From NCBI GenBank assembly GCA_002077045.2, contig KZ111149.1, positions 1 to 49,915 on the forward strand: DNA of 49,915 nucleotides, read 5' to 3'. Below the pieces are notes generated by a model. It did not search any database, was not told the DNA's origin, and saw nothing but the letters and a program-made list of their open reading frames with translations. Position numbers and translations under genes: made by a program. The DNA is from Rachicladosporium sp. CCFEE 5018. Its lineage: Eukaryota > Ascomycota > Dothideomycetes > Cladosporiales > Cladosporiaceae. Positions 42,298 through 49,915 of this stretch are shown piece by piece (within the stretch, counting starts at the first letter, position 1; every line of letters starts with the position of its first letter).

Positions 42298-43224
42298 TCA
42301 CACACGGCTCTGCTGCACTCCCTTCATCAACACACTCTCCCACCATCGCCTCAAGCCGAGCACAGTCTCCATGCCGTCATCGCGTCTGTCCATTCCAGCC
42401 GGATCGCCAACCATACCAGCCATCAGCCAATATGCTGCAAGCACCCAGGCTGCCAGTGCAACACCCATACTGAGGAAGGGTGCGGTAAGATGCACTAACA
42501 GGAGGCTACCGGGGTGGAAGCAGCCATCTTCATCCGCGAACGGCGGTAGAGGCGTGTATATCGCTCTCAGCTGCAGGTTTAGCGCCGGCCCGAGTAGAGA
42601 TGAGAGTTGCGTGCCGAAGGAAAGCCGGCGAGCGCAGATTCTAACTGGCTGGGATAACGTCGTGATGAGGAGTGATATGATGGCCCAGAAGAAATTCAGC
42701 CACGAGAGTAGTACGACTGGAAAGGACAAGAAGAGGAGAATCTTCAGTGCGTGTCTTTCCTGCGCTGCCTGCCCTGGATCCTCTTCACCTGACATACTAT
42801 AGATTGTCGACCCTGTAGCATCGCTTGCCCGTCTCCGCTGTGATTGTCGAGCTGCACGAGGCATACTAGGAGGGTATGCGTGCAGGTAAGCAGCTTTCTC
42901 TTCATCGATGGTCGAAGTATGTGAATGCTGCCTGCTGTGTCGAGGGGGGGTCCGTGGCGGACTGCCTTTCTCCAGATCGTGTGCAGTCAGCGACGTCAAT
43001 GTCCCTGCAGAGGACATAGAGACGCTCTGATGATTCGCAGCTGTTCTGTCATGACCAGTGTACTTGACGTGATGTGTTTGTTCTGCGCCCGTATCGACCC
43101 ATGCTGCTTCCCGGGACGCTCTTGGCGGCATCTGAGCGCAAGGCTTGGGTACAGTAGGCGCCGTGAAAGGGTCTGTGAAAGGCGAGACCGTACTCATTGG
43201 TACTGATGCCTGCGGTGCGTTCAT
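42298..43224 (-). CDS. Uncharacterised fungal membrane protein
   Basis: An intronless gene for 308 residues from ATG 43224 (MNAPQASVPMSTVSPFTDPF). The first 170 residues are polar and Ser-, Pro- and Arg-rich, with PPRTPPRHSRQHSH and RQSQRRRASD segments that look like kinase-targeted disordered tail. Two hydrophobic blocks follow: ILLFLSFPVVLLSWLNFFWA continuing to about 35 residues, and LLLVHLTAPFLSMGVALAAW continuing into another 10. The last 40 residues are soluble and charged. I do not recognise a family. The frame stays open upstream to 43323 but without an ATG. Confidence 0.7.
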   Translation of the reverse strand: MNAPQASVPMSTVSPFTDPFTAPTVPKPCAQMPPRASREAAWVDTGAEQTHHVKYTGHDRTAANHQSVSMSSAGTLTSLTAHDLEKGSPPRTPPRHSRQHSHTSTIDEEKAAYLHAYPPSMPRAARQSQRRRASDATGSTIYSMSGEEDPGQAAQERHALKILLFLSFPVVLLSWLNFFWAIISLLITTLSQPVRICARRLSFGTQLSSLLGPALNLQLRAIYTPLPPFADEDGCFHPGSLLLVHLTAPFLSMGVALAAWVLAAYWLMAGMVGDPAGMDRRDDGMETVLGLRRWWESVLMKGVQQSRV

Positions 43225-44999
43225 GGTGTTATTGCGAGGTCGTCGAAGATAGCCACGTATTCGACCCAGGTGTGGGTGACATCCGCAGGTGCGTGAGGTA
43301 ATCAGTCGATTCTTGTGTACCAAGGCTGGGTCCCGAGCTCGTGGGAGAGGAATGGTCCAGATGCTCTCGTAGCAGGTGGTACCAGTGGGTGGCGGAGGTG
43401 AGGTCTAGGTGATAGCAGGAGGTGGGGGGAGTGCGGCATGACCAGTCCTCTTTGTATGAGCGCAAGTCAAGAGTGCCATGGCGGCGCAGAAGTGGCATTC
43501 GCGGCGCCGCTGCTGCTCCTCACCCAGCGCCCACCTCCATGTGCCGGTCGACCCCATCGCCGAGTGCCCAGAACTCCGCCAAGCGTCTCGGCAGGTTATC
43601 GCCAATCATCGCCGCAGCTGCCTCTGCTGCATAGACCGTCCAAGACCTCGTCGTTGTGACAGGCGCAGACTGGGGCGGAGGTCAGTGTTTGGACAGCATG
43701 CTCTCTGCATGAGTGTAATGCTGCTAGTGCCATGTTCGACGCGCTTTCACACCCTCTCTCCGGCGATCGAAGTCTATCCCATGGTAAGCTTGGCACGTCC
43801 CGAGAACTCTCAAGCCTGCATATGTCTGTCCGGCTGACTACACCACCAAGCCGGCTACATACTGATGCTTCAAGACACCCGGAACCGCACGGCAGCATTG
43901 GATGGAAAGCACCTCCGAGATTTATTTACACCGCTGACCCACCCCGCTCTCCAGGTCCAAGTCAAGACTCCATTGCCTGGCACTGGGCGCCGTTGGATGC
44001 CATGTCGGCCGTCCAGCAAGTATGAAACATGTCGACCGCCAACGCTCGCCGCGACTCGCCAAGCATAACACAACAACGAATGTACGACATGACGCGGGAT
44101 TGAATTTTCGTCGCCTTCGCCTAAATGGAGTCGCAGTGACACAAATGTCACTGCACACGAGAATCCAAGACTGATATGTCTGCGATCTGGTAGACCGAGG
44201 GAAACTGCGATCGACAAACTTCACTCCGTCTCGCTCGGCCGCTGCTGGCATCTCTGAGGCCTCTTCCTTGGCAAGCATGGCGGCGCAGAGTGGCGGCGGA
44301 CTACGGGTCCGTAGCCGATGTCGGACTGTCCTTGACCTCACTTCTGAATTGACTCAATACTGTGAGCATCTGCTACACCCGTTTGTGTGCGGTAGTCGAA
44401 TTGTCATGCGTCGAGTTCCTGACCATAACCGCGGAAGAATTGCCTCACATCGTGGTTTCTCCGTCATCAATCTGAGGAATGCCCTGGCATGCGAGCGACA
44501 GAATAAGCGGACCGCTGGGCGTTTCTCTCTGGAAGAGAAGGCTAATATATGCAACACCGCGTCAGTGCAATCTGGACCGCACTACGGACGAGAGTCAAGC
44601 TTATGTTGTCCAGAACTCTCCAGGGCAGAACTAGCAGCATTTCGTTATCGTGGTGCGACTGATCCTAGCAGTGTCGACAGTGAAAATGTCTCGAGAGGTC
44701 CGCTTCTATTGTGACCCGCGTGCCTGTTTTCCATTACGATTGCATTTTGATTAATCTCGCTACGCGAACTCGTATCATCGGCACAATGCTGAATTACCAC
44801 TACCTAGTATGCGGCAAGGTCAAGTGTGAAGGGAGCTCTACCTCCCACAGTCCCGAATACACACGCTGTATCCACTAGCCAAGTAACGAGACTGACCGCA
44901 ACGAACGAGATGAACGAGCATGGCGCTCGCCCATCGCAGCTGGACGCTTATAGCATGAACCGGGTATCTACTATCTCTTGACGGCCACTCCTCCCACAC
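43225..44999. other. 1.8 kb gene-poor stretch, nothing recognised
   Basis: The largest gap in the window, between two minus-strand genes. Frames of up to about 148 codons occur on both strands but are low-complexity shadows without consistent starts, splice sites or domains. It may hold a noncoding transcript or only the promoter of the membrane-protein gene and the dynactin 3' region. Confidence 0.4.
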
Positions 45000-47900
45000 T
45001 TATCCCTCGTCGCCCCTCAGCGAAACCTCCTGATCCGCAATCCTCACCCTGCTGACCACAGGTTTCGCCTTCCCACTCCTGACTTTACTACTCCCAATGA
45101 CCTCCCTCCTCCAGCCCCGCCACTCCTCCCACTGCTCCTTCCGCTTCTCAACCTGCCATCTCGGACTCTCTTTCGCAGGCCGCCAAGCGAGCTTGTTCTC
45201 CGGCAGCTTACTCAGATCGACGACGGTAGGCGATGCGGTGGTCGCGAGGTGGAGTAAGCGCTGCAGTACTGCCTTGCCCTCGTTGCGAGCAGTGTCTTGC
45301 TTCTTCTGTTGAAGAGTAGGAGTGGCGATGAGAGGCGTATGTAGCCAAGAAATTGAGCTCTGCTCGGCACCTGTAGGAGGGTAGCGGAGCCGTAAGTTGT
45401 CGGACTGTAAGTATCGCACGGCGCCTTGAAGCGTAGAGATGCGATGCGCCTGCGTCTTCAGCAGTAGCGCCGCTCCCTCACCCATCGCGCCAGCATCGAT
45501 CGCCTTGCTACCAACGCCGCCAATCTTGCTGCGATGTCTAGACGCTTCGGTAAGCTCCTCTCTCGCTCGCTCCACTTCAGCTCTCGCCTCCCGCTTCGCA
45601 ACAGCAAGCTCACTCTTCGCCTTCTTCTCCCCATCTCGCGCTTCGTGCAAGTTCCGCTCGAGCTCAGCAATTCGGGCAGAACGTTTGCTAGCCTCCTTCA
45701 TTCTCGCCTCGAGCATCTCGATCCTGACGCTCTGCTCCTCGAGCTCGGTGTCGCGCGTCCTGAGTAAGATGTCTTTCTCATTTGATGCTGCGCGTGCGCA
45801 GCTGAGTTCCGCGTCGAGATCGATGGTAGTGAGTTTAGCTTGCTTGAGAGCGTTGGCGCGGGCGATCCAGGGTGGTGGCGGTTGGTCGAATTCGAGGGTG
45901 TTGTCGAGATCTTGCGTTGCTTGGGAGAAAGTCGACAGGTGAGCTGTCAGCTCGCGTAGGAGTGTGGAGAGGCTGGTGAAAGGCGATGTCTCTGGCGTGT
46001 CGAGTGATAGACTCGAACTTGCGACGCGGCAGAGCGTCGTAGATACTTCGTCTGGGCTGAAAGGATCGGAGTGGCTTTCGTCGGAGAAGAGGAGCTGGAG
46101 CTCAGAACCAGCGGAGCGTGTATAGCTGGCAACCTTCGCAGCGATGCTCTCAGCACTTGATAGCGACTCGCTGCAGGTCTCGTCCAACGCTAGTGACCGT
46201 GCTTGGAGATCCGCGATCGCGCGATGTGTCCTGCCCATGACCACCTTAGCGTTGCGCGCATTTGACGACAGACTCTCGGCTCTCTCTAGCAGCATAGCAC
46301 GATCCGCGGTGTAGTCATCGTTCTCGTCGTCCTCAGAGGTCGTAGCAACCGTGCGCTCGACAAGCATTCGTATCAATGTCAACGCTGTGCCCGTGTTGTC
46401 CAGCTGGCTCTGCAAGTGTGTCGTCCGCATCAGTAGCTCATCAGTGTAGCTGATGGCATCGCTTTTAATATTCAGACCAGCCAGATGCGACATGACCGCA
46501 ATCGACCGCTGTAGCTCCTCAGCGATGTCCTGCTCTCTGAGATCGTCCTTTCGTAAGCCGTCGATATAGCCATTCAGCGCGCGCTCAATCGGCTCAAGCT
46601 CGTACAATGCACCCTTGTAGCTAGTGAAGTCATCAACACTGGAAGTGTAGACAGAGTTGATGAACCGTTTCGCCGTCCCAGTGATCCAGGTCAGCTTATC
46701 AGCCACATCGCAGGCGGCGAAGACGTTCTCATCGAGGCCACGCACGCCAAACGATGCGATGCGTTCTTTCACAGCGCCATGCACGAGATTAGCCTTGAAT
46801 GCAATACGCCTGAACCGCAGCAGCGCCAGCACGCTGTCGCTCTCACTCTGAAAGCTTTCGGGTAAGAAAATCTTCACAATCTCGAGATGTTCACTCGCCT
46901 CCTGCGCATCCAGCTTCCTCAGCTCCAAATCCAGACTCTTAAGCTGCGTCTTCGCAGCACTACTTTGTAACTTCATATTCAGATCCAGCATGGCCCGCGA
47001 CTTGCTCGACAGGTCCTTCGCTTCACTCTCAGAGATCTGTTTTGAAGCCTGCATGTCCTGCAGATCACTCTGCATCTGGGCCACAAGCTCTCGAAAGCGA
47101 TTGATAGTATGATCAGCATCGTCCAGCGCCTCTTGCTGCTGCTTCGCAGTACGTTCGCGATCGATGATCAGGCTGTCTTTGAAGTCGATCTCGTCTTGCA
47201 TCTGCTTCTCAGCCTCAACATGATTGATGTCCAATTCGTCGTTGAGTTCGCGGAGGTCTTCGAGCTCTTCGATAGTTCCGCGAAGCTCATCAATGCGTTC
47301 TTGCATGTTCATGTTACGATCAGTCAGTTCTTCGATCATTTCCTCGGCACCTAGAGCCACTTCGAGCTGTTGACGAAGGTCGTCTGCCGTCGCTTCAGCC
47401 GTCAAGTGCTTCTCTCTAGTCTCACCCAGCTGATGCTTGACCGTGTCCAGATCCTTAACCTGGACGTCAAGCTCGCGCACCTGTGCATTCAGCTTCTCTT
47501 CGCTATCTTGCTTAATGTCACGTAGCCGAATTAGAGCATCTCGTAATCTCTCATTCTTCTGCTCGAGTTGGAGCCAGCCAGTACTCGTACGTTCCTCCGG
47601 GCTGATCTCTTTGCTAAACTCTGCATTCTCTTCGCGCAATACCTCAACCTCGAGCTGTAGCTCCTCCTGTGTCTCTCGGAGCGCGTCAAGCTCAGCTTTA
47701 AGTCCTTCAGCCATCTCCTCAGCCATCTCCTTGTCCAGTGTAGCCATCTCCATGATGCTGTCGTGCTCAGCCTGCAGATCCTCCACGCTTTGGAACTTCG
47801 CTTCGGCCTCACCAAGAGATTTCTTCAGCTCTGCGATCTCCTGCTGTTGCGGCTGGTACTTCTTCTGCAGCTTTTCAATGATGCCCTGATACCTGTCTCG

Positions 47901-49016
47901 ATCTTGCTGTGCCTTCTCCAAGTCCCGCTTGAGATCACGGTCCTCCACTCGCCGTCGTTCCAGCAGACGAAGCTTCGCCTCGAGCTCTTCGACTTGGCGA
48001 GTTGACTGCGCTGTGCTCCTCGTGGTCCTTTGCGAGTGTATCGAAGCAGGTGGAGAGGAAGTGCGTCGGCCCATACCCGGTCTCGGTACAGGATCGGGTG
48101 GTATGGGCGGTATCGGTGGTACAGGCGGTGCTGTGCTAGGCGCAAAGTTCATCCGTAGCGTGGCCGCCTCGTCGTCGTCCTGTGTACTCGCAGCCTCCGA
48201 CTGACTAACAGCCGAGGACAGATTGCTGTCCCTCGGCGACAGAGCATCTGGCTGTGAGGCTTCCTCATCTTCTGTCTCCTCCATAGGCCTAGGACTGAGT
48301 CGCGTGCTTGCCGTCGATCGTGATGAGGGTGCAGCGCGTGACAATGGCACCCTTACCATAGATGGTCTTGCAGCTAATGCCCGCGTACTCGCCGGAGGAG
48401 CCAGGGAAGGTCTCGAGCTCCCCCTGCTTGCCGAAGTCGACGTAGGAGGCAAGACAGACGTCCTCCTCGCATTCGCGCTACCAGCAGGAGCTATGCTAGG
48501 CCTTGATGCTCCACTAGCAGGTGCTGCACCGGGTCTCCGTCCCGGCACAGGCGGTGTTCCAGTCCTCGAAGTAGCCGCACTACTCGCCCCACTCCCACCA
48601 TCCTGTCCAAGCCCCTTCGTTGGACTCCTTAGCCCGCTCAGAGCGCTCCTCGCACTAGGCGTTGGACTCGCTCTACTCCCAGCGATCCCACTAAGCCGCC
48701 TCGCAGCAGCCGCATCCTGAGTCTTGACTCCGTTGACACCAATTCGTGCCCCTGCTGGCTTCGCTGCGGGCTTTGCTACTGCCTGCTCCAGCACCTGCTT
48801 CACAACTGCCGGCCGCAAGAACATGCCATGATTGGGCTTGCATTCGAAGTACCGCTCCCCCTTGACGGCGCCATCGTTCTTGCCTGTGGGTTCCGAGAGC
48901 TCGACACCGATCCAATCTCCAGTCTGGAAGTTTGTCTGGCCAGCGAAGCGGATCACGGCAATACGACCGTCGGTAAGCTCGACTCTTTGTCCGACGGAGT
49001 AGACAGCTCCGTTCAT
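45000..49016 (-). CDS. ro-3: Dynactin large subunit, p150-Glued
   Basis: The largest dynactin subunit, which couples cytoplasmic dynein to microtubules for nuclear and vesicle transport. The gene is intronless and encodes 1338 residues. The N-terminal CAP-Gly domain (about 5-70) has TGKNDGAVKG at 44-53 and the PNHGMFLRP end, and binds microtubule ends and EB1. Residues 85-330 are Ser-, Ala-, Pro- and Arg-rich and presumably disordered. A long coiled coil runs from about 335 to 690. A globular dynactin domain follows, with SFQSESDSVLALLRFRRIAF and AGLNIKSDAISYTDELLMRT, then a second coiled coil near 1080-1190. All parts are present and length matches other filamentous fungi. The symbol follows Neurospora. 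Confidence 0.96.
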   Translation of the reverse strand: MNGAVYSVGQRVELTDGRIAVIRFAGQTNFQTGDWIGVELSEPTGKNDGAVKGERYFECKPNHGMFLRPAVVKQVLEQAVAKPAAKPAGARIGVNGVKTQDAAAARRLSGIAGSRASPTPSARSALSGLRSPTKGLGQDGGSGASSAATSRTGTPPVPGRRPGAAPASGASRPSIAPAGSANARRTSVLPPTSTSASRGSSRPSLAPPASTRALAARPSMVRVPLSRAAPSSRSTASTRLSPRPMEETEDEEASQPDALSPRDSNLSSAVSQSEAASTQDDDEAATLRMNFAPSTAPPVPPIPPIPPDPVPRPGMGRRTSSPPASIHSQRTTRSTAQSTRQVEELEAKLRLLERRRVEDRDLKRDLEKAQQDRDRYQGIIEKLQKKYQPQQQEIAELKKSLGEAEAKFQSVEDLQAEHDSIMEMATLDKEMAEEMAEGLKAELDALRETQEELQLEVEVLREENAEFSKEISPEERTSTGWLQLEQKNERLRDALIRLRDIKQDSEEKLNAQVRELDVQVKDLDTVKHQLGETREKHLTAEATADDLRQQLEVALGAEEMIEELTDRNMNMQERIDELRGTIEELEDLRELNDELDINHVEAEKQMQDEIDFKDSLIIDRERTAKQQQEALDDADHTINRFRELVAQMQSDLQDMQASKQISESEAKDLSSKSRAMLDLNMKLQSSAAKTQLKSLDLELRKLDAQEASEHLEIVKIFLPESFQSESDSVLALLRFRRIAFKANLVHGAVKERIASFGVRGLDENVFAACDVADKLTWITGTAKRFINSVYTSSVDDFTSYKGALYELEPIERALNGYIDGLRKDDLREQDIAEELQRSIAVMSHLAGLNIKSDAISYTDELLMRTTHLQSQLDNTGTALTLIRMLVERTVATTSEDDENDDYTADRAMLLERAESLSSNARNAKVVMGRTHRAIADLQARSLALDETCSESLSSAESIAAKVASYTRSAGSELQLLFSDESHSDPFSPDEVSTTLCRVASSSLSLDTPETSPFTSLSTLLRELTAHLSTFSQATQDLDNTLEFDQPPPPWIARANALKQAKLTTIDLDAELSCARAASNEKDILLRTRDTELEEQSVRIEMLEARMKEASKRSARIAELERNLHEARDGEKKAKSELAVAKREARAEVERAREELTEASRHRSKIGGVGSKAIDAGAMGEGAALLLKTQAHRISTLQGAVRYLQSDNLRLRYPPTGAEQSSISWLHTPLIATPTLQQKKQDTARNEGKAVLQRLLHLATTASPTVVDLSKLPENKLAWRPAKESPRWQVEKRKEQWEEWRGWRREVIGSSKVRSGKAKPVVSRVRIADQEVSLRGDEG

Positions 49017-49915
49017 GGCGGGGAACGGTGGCGCGGGAAGGGGAGCATAGCGGAGAGGGACAGTGGCACAGGTAGTAGCTTAGGGGCGGTATGAGAGTAT
49101 TGTAGGCGTTGCTCGGCACGTGAAGTTCAAAAGTACATGTAGACGCGCTGTGGGGGTTCACCCTAGCGCGAAACTGCCGATGGTCACGTGCACAGTGTTT
49201 TTGCTCGTGAATACATGTACGAAAATGACGGGATCAGCTTAAGGCACTAGTCTGGCCTGCTCCTGTGCGGAGGAGGCACTGAGGAAGCGGGACACATGAT
49301 CTTCGATCTGAAGGCTGAAAGTCTAACTAATCATACTACTATACACAAGAAAACCGCTTTTCGGACCACGGAGTTGCCACGCTGCAATACTAAACACCCA
49401 CAAGGCGTCCGCTCTTCTTGATACGCGTCGGTTCCATGTGCTCAGGGTGGCCGTAGTATAGCGGACATGCACAACGAGCAGGCCCTTGAGACGAGCGCTG
49501 TGTGTGACGTCCAGGGTGAGCAAGATTTGGAGAGCACCGTGTCAGCGAGATGGCTCACAGACCGAAGGGGCATGCAACTGTGTCAGACGCCATGACCGCA
49601 GTGAGTAACGAACAATGCTGCGATCTTTAGGGTGTTCGCACGACTCGATGGGCTTGTAGAGCAATGACCATTGTTGATGGTCTAGCGCATCTGACGGTGA
49701 TTCGGCAGTATGCACGACTCGAGACGGTAGTACGATGTGGTCACGCCAAACCAGACGTTCAGCATGATGATCAAGCAGTAAAGTCAGACCGACGACCAGG
49801 TAGGTGCACACACAAGCAGTCACCAGACGCTGCAACAATGCAGGACATGCATTCAAGAGTGATCACCGAGAGTTGCAGACCAAGTACACCGGGAAGACCG
49901 AGGGCGAGGCGAGTG
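49017..49915. other. Upstream region of dynactin gene, to window end
   Basis: The last 899 bp contain the dynactin promoter. No gene was recognised, and any gene beyond the window edge cannot be judged. Confidence 0.4.

Overview
The window is the left end of a chromosome from a filamentous ascomycete (Pezizomycotina). It opens with about 24 copies of the fungal telomere hexamer (CCCTAA). The genes carry short 46-86 bp GT-AG introns. The families present (AA9 LPMO with CBM1, HET domain, SAT4/PTH11-like rhodopsin-domain protein, psi-producing oxygenase, DyP peroxidase, Zn2Cys6 regulator, fungal dynactin p150) are typical of that group. A placement in Dothideomycetes (Mycosphaerellales-like) is my inference from overall gene style, not proven by the sequence.

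Layout. 1-144 is telomere. 145 to about 958 is AT-rich and saturated with RIP-type mutation: CpA and TpG are absent for about 630 bp. 959 to about 1376 is a decayed tandem array with a period near 52 bp, ending just before the start codon of an unrecognised, frameshifted subtelomeric gene (1394-2669). A mixed accessory and core zone follows: AA9 LPMO (3630-4789), DPH3 (5632-5933), frataxin (6374-7070), a HET-domain protein (7419-8699), a Cdc20/Ama1-type APC/C activator with an in-frame TAG replacing a WD40 tryptophan (8977-11973), and the Rab geranylgeranyltransferase alpha subunit BET4 (12407-13626).

14-21 kb is accessory and secretory or membrane in character: a secreted parallel beta-helix protein, a rhodopsin-domain membrane protein, and a secreted BBE-type flavin oxidase divergent from it. 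From 20.9 to 37.4 kb come a small basic-tailed protein, a conserved type II membrane protein, a mitochondrial-type SDR, RPS6, PRPP synthetase, an SSU1-like sulfite/TDT transporter, a psi-producing oxygenase (fatty-acid dioxygenase-P450 fusion) and TSC13. From 37.9 kb on come a DyP peroxidase with a GC-AG intron, a Zn2Cys6 regulator, an unknown membrane protein and the intronless dynactin p150-Glued gene.

No gene cluster or single multi-gene system is evident. Most neighbours are functionally unrelated. Thematic links are lipid and oxylipin chemistry (ppo next to TSC13), heme peroxidases (ppo, DyP), and phosphoribosyl, translation and diphthamide housekeeping. The most unusual signals are the RIP-saturated block with its adjoining 52 bp array, the TpG-to-TpA nonsense codon in the APC/C activator, the frameshifted subtelomeric gene, a hairpin-rich 362 bp intron in the SSU1-like gene holding a nested GT...AG element with inverted ends, and a possible N-terminal extension of the oxygenase joined through an intron with a perfect TACTAAC branch site. 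Exon boundaries were read by eye from splice consensus and frame continuity; no transcript or database evidence was available. No tRNA, rRNA, CRISPR array or intact transposon was recognised.
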